Positions 1-11,973 of a DNA stretch of 64,000 nucleotides are shown here, piece after piece (within the stretch, counting starts at the first letter, position 1; each line of letters opens with the position of its first letter). The translations under genes were made by a program, and so were the position numbers. The notes under the pieces were generated by a model. That model ran no database searches, was not told the origin of the DNA, and saw only the letters and a program-made list of their open reading frames with translations. The stretch comes from Coffea arabica (taxonomy: Eukaryota > Streptophyta > Magnoliopsida > Gentianales > Rubiaceae): positions 12,236,466 through 12,300,465 of the forward strand of contig NC_092322.1 of the NCBI RefSeq assembly GCF_036785885.1, given 5' to 3'.

Positions 1-2568
1 TCCATGTTGGAGAAAGTACCATTAAAAAAGTATTTTGAGAAGTGAGATGATAATGTTGTTTCATTTGTACCATTTTTTCCTCTTGTAAGGTTGTATTAGT
101 AAAATAATGAAAAATATTAAAAATTGGAAACAATTAGTAAAACTCAAGGGGATATAAGTGCAACAACAACAACTAGAAGAAGCAACAAAAATATGTTCAG
201 AAATCTGAAATTCTAAAACATATAAAATGTACAGCCAACTCAAAAAATTTTTCTTCACTAGTGTGCATAGAAACTTCTCAAAAACAAACAGAAGTTTTTT
301 TTTTTTTTTTTTTTTTGTGTGTGGTTAGTTTGCGAACTAAAAGTAAAGTAGTGGTGCCAAAAGAATGGCTTCATCAAGCTATTGGAGAGAATCATGGACT
401 TCACCAAAGTGACAAAGTCAGACCAACCAAATGCCACAGTCGATACACTACTTATCATCAATTTGATAATTACTTTGATGACTATTCCTGTTGTACCTTT
501 ATTTCTGCTTTCTTTCTCCATTCGTTTTATGAATGCTTAAGATGAAGTGAGTTCAACCAAAACCGCTAGAATTTATTCTCTTATGGAGGTTTGCTTGGAG
601 TTCTTTCCTCTGCATTTTTCTTGCTTTTGCTTTTCTTCTATGTAGATAATGTACAACTTGGATTGTCTTCTCAAGAGCTGTCAATTACAAAATGACACCA
701 TGTTGAAACATTAATTGGCACCATTTTGTAAGTGCACTTGTAGTGCCTGATCAGGTAAGAAATAACCGTTAATCTTGTTTAATTAGTTATCATGAAAGTA
801 TTTATTGCCTAACTTTTTTACCCCAAATTTGTTTATTAACAACCTTAAATTCTTAGGGTATAGAAGTAAATTCACCCTATCTTATATCAGTTATGCCCTA
901 AATTCGTGCTAGGGGTAGTGGGAAGTCAGTGCTATTTTCAAAATCTTTAGAGGGTAAATGCAACTGTCAAGACCTCTCCTGAGGTTTCTCCAATTATCCC
1001 AGAATGTTATGATTTGGCTTGGGTGGCAGAGAGAGCAGTTGGGATTCTCTATGTTACTACTCAGTGCCAAATCCAGTACCAATTCCACTTATCACGTGAT
1101 GATAGAAGAAATTTAAATAAATAGCACATGATAAATTAAATAAATAGGACACTTGTCATAAATATGAAAATGGCACTGAATTGCCACGGAAAAATTGGCA
1201 CTAAAGATCTCGTGTGCCTTTTATGGCATGTGTAAAAAGGAATATTTGGAGTAACCCTAAGTTAATAGAACTAATGGATGAAATTAGACTTAATAGGGAT
1301 AATTTGGTCAGTTCTCATAGTTTAATGACTGTAGTGTACGATACAAAAAAGAATACTTCATTTCAATTTTTTAATGTAAGTGAGAGAAGTCGAACTCTAG
1401 ATTTCTCACCTATATTCTCTCCATCCGAATCATCCAATTCATCTCTCCCCTTCCCCACTTTATTTCAAATTTACAGACGCATAGTACACATATTTTAAAT
1501 TGAGAAATGCACAGTACACCACAAGAAAAGAAAAAAAGTACAGCATACAAATGAAAAGGAATAGAAATGCAACTTTTTTTCTTATTCTGAATGTTCCCTA
1601 ATATACGACTCTTAGTTTAATTTGCTTCCTTCCAGTTGCTTGTGAAATTTCGAAAATGCCCTGCAAGCTAAGAACTCTGTTGTTTGTGATTTTCGATCAT
1701 ACGATCTTTCGCAGAGCCTGTTGAATATAACTGGCAAGCACCTCTACCGTCATGCAAAATCCTTCATCAACCCGCAACCGAAAAATAAATGGGATCAGGT
1801 CCTCGTCCATTTCTGGACGTGGCAAGTCTTCAAATTTTCCTTACATCCACCAAGCTCCCCTTGTATTTTTTTTTTTTTTTTTTTGGCAAATAAATACCAT
1901 TCAATTGGGAATGCAAATGTACTACCACAAGCTTCTTGCAATCCTTTCTTGTGATGAACTAAAGAACTGTTAACAAGGGTGAGACTGGGATCAGGTTACA
2001 ATCTCTTCCACCATGCAAAAAACTTGGATCAGGGTACAAATACTTAAAATGTTATCAAACAGGACGATAGGATAAAAAGGTGAACTACTTAGTCAAGGGC
2101 TTGTCAAATAAGATCTAAAACTTGTACAATATTCCAGGAATGAGAAAAAAAAAATTCTATAGTCTATCGAAGATTTTCACAAATCATTTGCAATTGAAAC
2201 TAAACAAAACTTTTTACCTTTTGGTAAGCAATAGTGCAAGTATCTTGCAAAGCAATAAAAACAAGAACAGCAAAAAAGAAAAAAAAAAATCAATTTACTC
2301 CAAAAAATCCAAAAGAAAAAGGACTACTCAAATATTGATAAAGCAACGCAAATACCACAAGATTTCAAGTCAAATATTACAAATCCTTTGTGTAACATCA
2401 TTGTAGCGCATGTTAAGCTAATATTCTAGAATTTAAATATGTTAAACTTACAGGTTAATTAATTAGAAGGTAAGGTTTTAGATTCCCTCCATCATCATGT
2501 ATTCATTTGTGAATAACTTAATAAATGGTAGGCTTTATAAGAAAAGGTAGTGCTCATAAAAAAAAAAC
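1..2568. other. Gene-poor AT-rich intergenic DNA
   Basis: I see no supportable gene here. The stretch holds poly-T/poly-A runs (for example near 296-316 and 1867-1884), many short open frames with low-complexity translations, and a weak inverted pair of AGTGCCAA sequences near 1062 and 1197. No coding frame shows a recognisable domain or splice pattern. Confidence 0.6.
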
Positions 2569-2924
2569 CTGTGCCACTGCATTAATAAGGTGCATCTCAT
2601 CTTCGAGTGGTACAAAGCTGCAGCTTTTGATGCTTAAACCGATCTTTTCAATTAAGGAAATGAACTCCAACAGTATCTTTTTGTGATTCTTGCACTGGAC
2701 TCTTATTAGCTCTTCTTCTCCTGTGATTTTTACTTGAACTTCGGCAGCTGATCAGAGCTGCCACCATCAGAGACATTCTCACAAGGACGAGGTTTCTTTG
2801 TTGGAGAAACAACCGATTCCTCCGTCGGCTTCCTCTTCTTCACTTCTTCTTCAAGTAACTTCTCCCGTTCTACGAGTTGTTTTATGCACTTTACTGGACT
2901 TCCAATTACAGATACCTCGTCCAA
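2569..2924 (-). pseudogene. bHLH transcription factor fragment (NAI1/bHLH18-25-like), 3' exon only
   Basis: Reading the minus strand, an acceptor (TATGCAG) at about 2925 opens an exon encoding LDEVSVIGSPVKCIKQL, the second helix of a bHLH domain. A charged linker with KKPRP and an ACT-like C-terminal part (AEVQVKITGEEELIRVQCKN, then FISLIEKIGLSIKSCSF) follow, ending at a possible CAG|GT donor at 2569. The linker and the ACT-like part lie in different frames, which points to a one-base indel near 2745. No basic-helix exon is visible upstream before 5.3 kb, and no final exon is evident downstream. The fragment resembles the bHLH gene at 22.7-25.2 kb (shared KKPRP and ENVS motifs) and lies in opposite orientation to it. 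In this family (Arabidopsis NAI1, bHLH18/19/20/25) the proteins bind E-/G-boxes as dimers. I call this a truncated, decaying paralogue. Confidence 0.75.
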
Positions 2925-5152
2925 CTGCATAGGCAACAAAAACAAATCTCAGTTCACCAACCAAAGTTGTGGGGTGGAGGCTGGAGGGGAGCCAATCCAT
3001 CCAATAGTCATCTTATTCTAGTACTTTAATTGGTTCTTTAAGCTACAAATTCTCCCAGGATTTACATTTAAAATTAACATCTAGTGTACAGCAGTCCGAT
3101 AAAAAAAAAAAAAGGGAATTTTTATCCTCCCAACCATCTTAAGATCAGAAACTACAGCTGATGAAGCTGTGAACTGCAGGCACAGCTTCTGTCATCGTTT
3201 TCTTGCCAATTCAGACAAGCATTTTGCTGTTGAAAAATCCATATGATGGTGAGATTTGTTAAGATCCTGGAGAAAAGGAAAACAACCGAGAAATATTCGT
3301 CGGTTGATAAACAAAATCTATGCCTTTAGTCCTAGATCTATGTTATGTGCCTCGAAATTTCAACCCTAAATAAGTACGTGGGTTTTGGAATGAAAAAAAA
3401 GAAAAAGGATCTAACGATGGATTCACTTGCTAAAATAAGAGAAAATTAAGCGAATAACAAAATGAGGCTAAATCTAGTCAAATGAATTTCAACCGGCAGA
3501 AATCCCCATTATATTACAAAAGCACGTTGGCATGATTAACACATCAGACATCTTACCATGAAAAAACAGGCGCAAAACACATATGCTGTCAGATCACATG
3601 GTACAGGTACTATCTTAGGACTTGGGAAAATCATGATTCAGATATAGTAATAGAAGTATGTGAAGCAGAGACCACACAGGACATCAAGAGTGGGTGGAGA
3701 GGGTTACCATTACCGCGGAGAAAAATCAACAAAGTGTCCAATTGCTGTTCCTTGGAGAAGGGTTGTCAAGAATTGTCTCTGCTTTAATTGGCTTGCTTTC
3801 CACAATTTTTTTTATAGTATTCTGTCGTAGAAAACAGCAGAGCAGACAAGAGATCGAGATGGAGAGAGCTTGAATACTGTGTTAAAAATTCAATCAAGAT
3901 GCAGTAGCAAGTTTCTTTCGGATGACTGTACGAAGAATGAATAAACTACAATTCCTGATACTGGCATGTGAGCCGTGCGGAAATCAATATAAGTATATCC
4001 AATCAAAAGGGCGATCTCTTTCTTAATTAATTTCTTCTGTTGTCTCATCTTAATTCCTGTATTACCCTCTTGACCTTCATTATTTGATTTTCTTTTAGAT
4101 GTGATCAAATTTGTGCGCCCCAGTTTAGCTTCATATTCATGAGAATTATTTCCACTCAAGGACAAATATCATGGGCATTTTATCCAACTCCTTTACTAGA
4201 AATTGGGACGTGTTGATTATGTTGTATCGTGTCTAGTTATATTGGTTGTTGAACATGGCAATCTGTAGCGTACAACCTTATTATATTATTCACATATTCT
4301 AATTTATAACAATATGATATGATTGTATGCCAAACAATGTAATAAATATAATAACAGTACAGAACCGATATGTACAATCTAGTTGACCCCTTCCACCTTT
4401 ATCATTACTGTTAACAAGTAGTCTTATGATTTCATTTATTTAAGACTAGTTTACAATAACACTTTATGTTTTTTGGTCATGTAAGAAAATACAAGAATCC
4501 TTCATTATTTTGGTCTTAAGAAATGAAAAAATTAAGTAGGTAGGGAGGATTGAGTATCCGATGTCAACAACTCCATAATGGAGCAATAGATTAAACGTTT
4601 TAATGTATGCATGCACCTGTAGGGTGTGGTATAATTAAGACACAAGTTGGTATGTTCATTTGAGAAATTATAAGTTAACAATGATTTATATATATGCTAT
4701 GACAATTCGATAGGGGTAAAATTCAAGGGATCCACGTGCTTTTTTCAGTGTCGGAGTTCTGGGGTCCCTTTGGGTTGTTTTTGTTTACTGTTTAGGCACA
4801 TTTGCTCTCTCTGGTTCTCATGAACGAATGCTCTTGTACCCTGACTTTGTCTTTCAGACTTCTTCTTATCCTATACCATTTTGGGTATGATTTTTTTATG
4901 CATGCCAACATTTTTTGGTGCTTTTTGTAGTTAATTATCTCCATCCTTTTTTGGTGTTCCATGCTCAAATCTTGATTTTGAGTTCGGCTTACATTCTGGC
5001 CCCTTGAGCTTTATGACATATTTCTTTCAATAAATAATTTCATATGACAGTTCATAAGTCTTATGATCAATCAAACTGTCTTTGTATGCAACCAATCATT
5101 AAAATGCAGGTATTAAACAATTTTTATTGCTCTTATGATTTTCCCTCTTTAA

Positions 5153-5199
<47 letters not shown>

Positions 5200-5322
5200 T
5201 CCTGAAGCCAACTCACTTTGGTATGCATAGCAAGCCAAAAGGAAATAATAAGAACATCAACTTCCGCATGTGCCATATTATATTCTGGTGATGAAACATT
5301 TCAACTTGCTTCCTCTAATTTT
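2925..5322. other. Intergenic AT-rich DNA
   Basis: No gene is recognised. A 91-codon minus-strand frame (3890-4165) has no family resemblance. A (TA)n microsatellite followed by poly-T lies at about 5163-5200, 130 bp before the LTR element. Confidence 0.55.
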
Positions 5323-5327
5323 GACTC
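5323..5327. repeat. Target site duplication GACTC (left) of LTR element 1
   Basis: The same five bases GACTC occur directly outside both LTR ends (5323-5327 and 15574-15578). Ty3/gypsy integrases make 5-bp duplications, so this fixes the element ends. Confidence 0.9.
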
Positions 5328-5799
5328 TGAAGAAGCGCTGAGCTTTTCCGGACCGAGCTGAACTGATGAGTTCGGGATGCTGATGGAAGAGCTGGTCCTA
5401 ATCCTGCAAAACAAACAGGAATGAACTAGAAGAGGGGGCCCGAGGGTTGTCCCCGAGGGCACTCCGACGGTCAAATTAGTTTTCCGGTGAGTAGAGTTCA
5501 CGGGAAGTAGGAACAACCGGGAGTAATTTGCCAATAGTGAGCGTACCTTGTACAGTCGACGTGTGTTACCTTTTATACCTGCTAGGGGAGTCCGACCTCC
5601 GCACGTTCTGGGACCTGCCCAGAATAGCCCCCTATCCCGCATTCAGGGGGATCTTCCCCGACCTCTTCGGGATGGATCCTTGCCCCCTTTAGGTGCCCTA
5701 GCAGCGCGGCCCAGGACGACCGCCAGGGGCCTGGGGCCGAGGCCCAACTCGATTAGGCCTGGGCTGCCACGTGTCCAGATCCAGGACGGGGCCTCTGCA
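5328..5799 (-). repeat. 3' LTR of element 1
   Basis: 472 bp, matching 15102-15573. On the plus strand it starts TGAAGAAGCG and ends CCTCTGCA. A purine-rich AGGGGGCTAG tract (minus strand, around 5801-5811) directly abuts it and is the likely polypurine tract. Confidence 0.92.
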
Positions 5800-6276
5800 C
5801 TAGCCCCCTAGATTAGGTAGGGCTGTCAGGCAGACCTAATCTACCTTTGCCACGTGGGAGGCCAGCGCCGTGCACTACCCTGCCAAGGTCACCTCTGGTA
5901 CAGTACTGTCACAGGGACGCTGCGCCCGCGTCCTTTCAGTTGTCACGCCTCTTCGGTTTTCATACCAGCATTAAATGAGTTTATATGGGGGACGGTTCAA
6001 ATCCACGCAACCGTTTTCCCTCCACTCCTCCCCCTATAAATAGGGGTCACCAGATTTCCATCTGTTCCGTTTGCCACTTCTCCTTCCTCTTGTGCATTTT
6101 GCACTCCCATTTTCCTTGTGCATTCGCATTTCCATTTTCCAGCAACTTCCGGCGTCCCGTGCCCAGATTTCGGCGAGTCTTCCATCCTTCCTCTGCCTTG
6201 ATCATCAGTAAGTCCCTGTTGCGATTCCTTTTCCTTTTACAGTATCCCTTCTGCCTTCCGCTACCTCCTGCTTTTT

Positions 6277-8722
6277 ATGTCGGATCATTCCGACGTTACT
6301 TCCACCGCATCCCAAAGTCCGGTCCGCCGTAGAGCCACCAGGATCTTCATTTCTTCTTCATCCTCGTCTTCACCTTCTCCTCCTCCTCCCTCATCTTCTT
6401 CTGCATCTAACCCGGATCTGCTTGATCCCATAGACATCATGAGCTCTCCTTTCAACCGTTCTCCTTCTGCCCACTCCCCCTCAGCCCGGGAGCTGGAGGA
6501 GGCTGCCGAACTCGATGCCCAACTAGAGCGGCGGGCCGGCTCCACCCCCTCCCCCAGGTCCCCCCATGACTCCCCTGGCGGAGCCCAGGAAGGAGCTGGG
6601 GAGGATAGGGACTCCCCCGAGGGGACCCCTGACCCCCCGCAGGGGGATGCTCTTGAATTCAGCTACGGCTACCCTGACCACGAGGAGGTCACCATCTCAC
6701 CCGAGGCGGTGGCCGAGCTGGTCAGGTCGTACTCTATCCCTCCGGTCTTCGAGCCAAGGGCTGCCGGACCCGACGACCGAGCCAGCCGACCTCCCCCTGG
6801 TTTCGTAGCTATCTACAAGGAACAGCTGATCGGGGGGCTTCGTCTACCGATCCCTCCGGCCCTGGCCGAGATCCTGAGCTACATTGGGCTCACGATCACC
6901 CAGGTCCACCCTAACTCGATCAGGATCGTCATAGGATTCCTGATCTATTGCCAACTCTGCTCCATCCCTTACTCCCTCTCCCTCTTTCGAGCTGCTTTCG
7001 TCCTCAAGGCAGCCCTTATTGGGTGGTATTACTTCTGCCGCCGGATCGGGAGCCAAGGTCGGGGGGACAAGGGCTGCCAGGACTTGTTCTATAAATTCTC
7101 CTCTTCCGTAAAAAACTGGAAAGGGGACTTCTTCTTTGTGAAATCCACCGATTTTGACGCCACCGTGTGGAGGGTCGGGGAGGTCAAGACTGACCCCTAC
7201 CCTAAGGACCTGGACTCTGAAACCCTCATCCAGCTGTTGAGCTCTAAGGTGAAACTCACTGCCACCAAGTTCTCCAGCAAGCAGATCTCTGCGGCCGGGC
7301 TGATGGGGACATTGTCCGGGTCCCCTGGCGAAGTGGTGGCCTCCCCTGTCGACCTCGACGCCTGTAACGCTGGCCCTGACCTTGTAGCTCGTTGCATTTG
7401 CATATATGTATATTTTCTTACCGTCCTGTTTTGGCTGATCCAGCGATGTTTCTTGCAGTGAGGAAGCTCTCACAGCTGCTAGGCGCACCCACTGAGGCGG
7501 CCACCGCCACTCTCCAGCCAGAAGCTGCCAAGGAGGTTCCTGGGGCGACCTCGACCCTGAGGGGCGGCCAAGCCCCCCAGAAGGAAACGCAGGACACCTC
7601 CTCCCCCTCCAAGAAGGCTGCCAACAACAAGAAGAAGGCAGCCGGGCAGAAGAGGGGCCGAGGGGACGAGCCCTCCCAATCCGGGAAGAAACTCGCGCTG
7701 GTCCCCGCACAGCCTCCTCCTCTTACGCTGGTATCCGGGGGGCCAGTCCACCTAGGCGTGGGCTCTGCCAAGGAGCATGCCCAGGAGTCGCCTCCCCCAA
7801 GCTTGTGGCACTTCCGCCACATAGCTCCCATGAACCCGGGCCAGGCCCCCATTATGCACGACCCCCGCCGCTTCTGCCCGTCCTGGGAGCTCTCCATTAA
7901 CGACCGAACCCAGTTTTCCGAGGTGGTTCGCGAGCTGATGGTGAGCTCGGTCCTCCCACGCGACAGGAGGTGGATGGAGCTGGCTGACCCCTACGAGCTC
8001 CTGGACGCGTATTACACTGCCCAGGCTCAAGTAAGTCTTCTAGCCCATGGGTCAGCTTTGCCTCTATGTTCGAGTTAGGTAGCGTAATGTGCTGACCTGT
8101 TTTCCCTGCACCTCAGGCCAACGCCGCGGGTGCCGCCCTGGCGACCCGCTTCTCCGAGCTGTCTCCCGACTTGGAGAAATTACGGAAGAAGAATCGGGAG
8201 ACGGAGCAGAGGCTTACCCAGACTCTTAAGGACGCGGACTCCCTTAAGGCCAAACTGGGCAAGGCCGAGAAGGAGCTGGACACGGCTCAGGTTCAGCTCG
8301 CTTCCACTAGGTCGGAGCTCGACCAGGAGAAGGCTGGTGTGGCCAAGCTGAAGGAGGACCATGCCATCGAGCTTTCCGGCACTGTCAGCCGGGAGCGAAA
8401 GAGGGCTGTCCGGGAGTTCATCTCTTCCGAGCAGTTTGAAGAGGACATCGCCCTCCTTAACCTGCCCATCCACCAGGTCAGCTCTACGCGGGTCCTGAAC
8501 AAGGTGAAGAGCCTCAACCCTCCTGGCTTCAACTTGGCGGACTTCAAGGACTACAATCCCGAGGCCGAGGAGAGGCTGGACTGGCTCTTCGACGGGTACC
8601 GCAAGAGGCATGCCCTGAAGAAGCTGGTAGGCCGAACCGACGTTGGAGCCGAGCTGGCAGAGGTGCCCTTGGAGGAAAGCGAGTCTCCCGGCAGAGCTTC
8701 CGGGAAGGAGCCAGTGGCCTAG
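6277..8722 (+). mobile_element. Antisense gene region of element 1 (putative gypsy-type transposon family, PF04195-like)
   Basis: This region lies opposite to gag-pol, between integrase and the 3' LTR. The first part (6277 to about 7390) opens with a Ser/Pro-rich acidic N-terminus. It then carries a segment with VHPNSIRIVIGF and SLSLFRAAF, which I recognise as the plant 'putative gypsy type transposon' (Transposase_28) domain, followed by a Lys-rich, nuclear-localisation-like middle. The last part (about 8117-8722) is a heptad-rich coiled coil. The frames are separated by short stretches with GT...AG borders that could be introns (inference). Antisense ORFs in this position are described for Tat-lineage elements such as Grande and Retand; their function is unsettled. 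A host gene carried along is less likely, because the region lies wholly inside one LTR pair. Confidence 0.75.
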
Positions 8723-9039
8723 GGCAGCGGCCACTCCAGGAACCCTTTCCATCTTCTTATAAGGATGTGACCATACTCCAGTTGAAAATGCTCTCGAAGG
8801 TCCATCTGAGACGGAAAGGCTCCCCTGCTTGAATAGCCTTCACCATACGCCTCTCAGCATGCTTAGGGTGTACCTTCAACTCCTGCTCCAGGCGGGCTAC
8901 CAGCAAGAAGAAGGGGGTCCGAGCTGTCTTCTTTTCATGGCTAGGCACACTTTGTGACAGATAGGCAGCTCGGAAATTTTGTAATAGATAGGCTTTGAGT
9001 GCATATACGAGTCGAAGGAAATTTCCTTGCAACTTTCGC

Positions 9040-9430
9040 CTGCACGCAAGCCATGTGCCGATCTCCGGGGCCGAGCACCAAATACGTCACCCTTTTTAAT
9101 CCAACAGTGGAATTGTCCAACGACAATCAAACTATCATGTGCCGGCCTCTTGGGTCGAGCACCAAATAGACCCATCAGGGGATGTGCCAGCCTCTTGAGG
9201 CTGAGCACCAAACGTTGAGAGTATTTCTGCCGACCTCCCGGGTCGAACGCGGAGCCCTCAAATTCGAATGCTTGGAGCCTGGCCAACCTCTTAGGGTCAG
9301 ACCGTGCCGACCTCTCGGGGTCGAGCATCAGGCTTCAAAGGCCTCTTCGCCGACCTCCTGGGTCGAGCGTCAGGCTTTCGGGTTTCCCAGTTTTTCCCAA
9401 TCGTGCCAACCTCCTGAGCCGAACACTTCA
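9040..9430 (-). repeat. Degenerate tandem repeats in the 3' region of element 1
   Basis: Roughly 40-55-bp spaced copies of a motif reading GTGCCGACCTC...GGGTCGAGCA on the plus strand (starts near 9056, 9131, 9183, 9229, 9307 and 9350). The complementary motif (CTCGACCCAGGAGGTCGGC) forms the cleaner tandem array in the sibling element at 35.0-35.8 kb. Short tandem repeats in the 3' untranslated zone are typical of Tat-lineage elements. Confidence 0.7.
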
Positions 9431-9739
9431 CCTCGATTCCTTACTACCCTTAGCCCCCCACTAGGATATTTAGTGAGGGAACGTTAAGTGTGCTAGTGCA
9501 AGGTGCAAACTTAAAGACTTTAAAAGCGGACAAGTACAAGTGAAATTAAGACTGTAAAGTCGGGCTTTTATTGAATGGTAAAACAAAAATTCGGATTTCA
9601 GAGAACAGACAACTGAACACCCTGGTCCAACCTATGCTACAAACAGTCGCAGATTGGAGAAGTGCCAAGTACGGGGTACTTCAGATCCATCCATCTTGGC
9701 GAGCCTGCAGTAGCCAGCTCGGCTCACCTCAAGGACCTT

Positions 9740-11881
9740 TTATGGGCCCTCCCAATTTGGGTCGAGTTTGTTGGAGCTGTGAACTCGGCTAACCGAGTTC
9801 TTCCTTAGGACGAGGTCCCCCGGTTGGTACTGCACAGTCCTTACTCTGGCGTTATGATAGCGGGCGAGCTGGCTTTTGTACTTAGCCATCCGTACCGCTG
9901 CTTCTTCATGCTTAACCTCCAGCATGTCCAAGCTGTACCGCAACTCTTCTTCGTTGGTCGACGCAACGAAGTTCTGTGTCCGGGGCGAGGGGAGACTAAT
10001 CTCCGCGAGCACCACCGCCTCTACTCCGTAGGTTAAAGAGAACGGGGTCTCGTGGGTGGCCGTCCTATGCGTAGTGCGGTAAGCCCAGAGGACACTAGGG
10101 AGTTCATCCAGCCAGCTCGATTGGGCTGACTCCAACCTAGTCTTCAACCCTTGCAGAATGGTTCGGTTAGCGTTCTCCACCTGACCATTGGCCTGGGGGT
10201 GACCGACCGACGTGAAGTGCTGGTTGATCCCAAACTCGGCGCACCAGTTCCGGAAGGGGTTCTCAGCGAACCGGCGCCCGTTGTCGGATATCAAGACATG
10301 CGGGATGCCGAAGCGGCAGACAATGTTCCTCCAAAAGAATTTTTGGATTGCTCGGCCAGAGATGGTGCCCAGGGGTTCCGCTTCCATCCATTTCGTGAAG
10401 TAGTCGATGGCAACCACGAGATGCTCGTACCTTCCCAGAGCTCAGGGGAAAGGGCCTAGGAGGTCTATCCCCCATTGGGCGAAGGGCCAGGGGCTATGGA
10501 TGGGGATCATTTCCCGAGCTGGCTGGTGACGCAGTGGGGCGTGCACCTGGCAAGCTCGGCATTTCTGTACCAGTTCTGCGGCATCCCGGAAGACGGAGGG
10601 CCAATAATAGCTCGAGAGAAGGCACTTTTTGGCCAACACCCAGGACCCTACGTGCGCCGCACATATCCCTTCATGGATTTCGTGGAGGACGTAGTCCCCC
10701 TCCTCGAGAGTCACGCACTTTAGCCAGGGAGACAGGTATGACTTTCTGTAGAGGGTTCTCCCAGCGTAGGCGTACTTGGCAGCTCCGAGCTGGATTCGGC
10801 GGGTCTCGGTTTTGTTCTCAGGAAGGACACCCGAGCTGAGGTAGTCGATGAGGGGTGTCATCCAGGTGGCCGAGTTGTCTATAGCCATGACTCGAACCTG
10901 ATCGATACTTTTCTGTTTTACTACCTCTATCAGAACTTCTTTGCTCAAGTGCGTGAACGAGGAGGATGCCAGCTTCAACAGGGCGTCCGCACGCTTGTTT
11001 TGCGATCTTGGCACCCGCTCAATCTCAAAGGTATCAAATAGGGTTGTTGCCTCCTGCACCTTGGCCAGATACTTCTTCATGACCTCCTCCTTGGTCTCGT
11101 ACTCCCCGAGGACTTGGAGGACGACGAGCTGAGAATCGCTCCGAACTTGGATCGCGGTTATACCCATCTGGTGGGCTATCCACAATCCCGTGAGCAGGGA
11201 CTCGTACTCGGCCTCATTGTTGGACGCGGGGAAGTCAAATCTGAGAGTGTAGGTCACCTCTTCCCCGGTGGGTGAGATGAGTAGCAGACCCGCTCTGCTA
11301 TCTTCCTTGCTGGAGGCCCCGTCTACAAACAACACCCATGGCTCCTTCGGCCGTACCTCCTCGCGCAGGGGGCTTAGCTCGGTTAGTGTTAAACTAGCCC
11401 TCTCAGCAAGGAAGTCTGCCAGCTCGACGGCCCACATGATCATCCTACCCGAGACTTTGGGCTTGGTGAGTATCCGCCGTAGAGGCTGATCGGTTAGGAC
11501 GACGATGCTGTGGGTCTGGAAGTAAGGTCGGAGCTTCCGGGCAGCATGCACTAAAGCCAGGACTAGTTTTTCAGCTGGCGTGTACCGCATCTCCGGCCCT
11601 TGTAGAGTACGGCTGACATAGTATATTGGCCTCTGAACCCCCCTGTCCTCCCGCACCAAGATCGCGCTAACGGCTTCGTTGCAAGTAGACAAGTATAGGA
11701 ACAGGGTCTCCCCCTGCTCCGGGGCCGTCAGAGTGGGTAGCTCTGCTAAGTATGCCTTGAGATCGGCGAAGGCTTTCTGGCACTCCTCCGTCCATTGGAA
11801 ATCTCTAGGCGTTTTTAGGATGCGAAAGAAAGGCAGCCCCCGGACCGCGGAACGCGAGAGGAATCTGTTCAGGGCGGCCAT
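9740..11881 (-). mobile_element. Element 1 pol part: RNase H domains and integrase
   Basis: In element orientation the first part holds the RT-linked RNase H region (IYYVSRTLQGPEMRYTP, LVLALVHAARKLRPYF). The plant Tat/Ogre-type RNase H follows (WVLFVDGASS, SNNEAEYESLLTGL), then the integrase zinc finger (HEGICAAHVG...KCRACQ). The integrase core carries VAIDYFTKWMEAEPL and GHPQANGQVENANRTI. These are ordinary gypsy pol modules and identify the lineage. Part of a broken fossil. Confidence 0.9.
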
Positions 11882-11973
11882 CCTTCCTGTGAGCCGCTGA
11901 ACCTCCTTTACGTTCCTCGGGGGGCCATGTCCATGATGGCCTGGAGTTTATCCAAGTTGGCCCGGATCCCATC

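Noticed and set aside
1062-1204. Possible MITE with AGTGCCAA ends
   Set aside because: Arms are only about 8 bp, with no matching target duplication.
3890-4165. 91-codon minus-strand frame, considered as the missing bHLH exon
   Set aside because: No HxxxERxRR basic motif or other bHLH feature is present.
6844-7710. 288-codon minus-strand frame opposite the antisense region of element 1
   Set aside because: A GC-rich shadow frame. The plus-strand translation has the recognisable domain, while this one has none.
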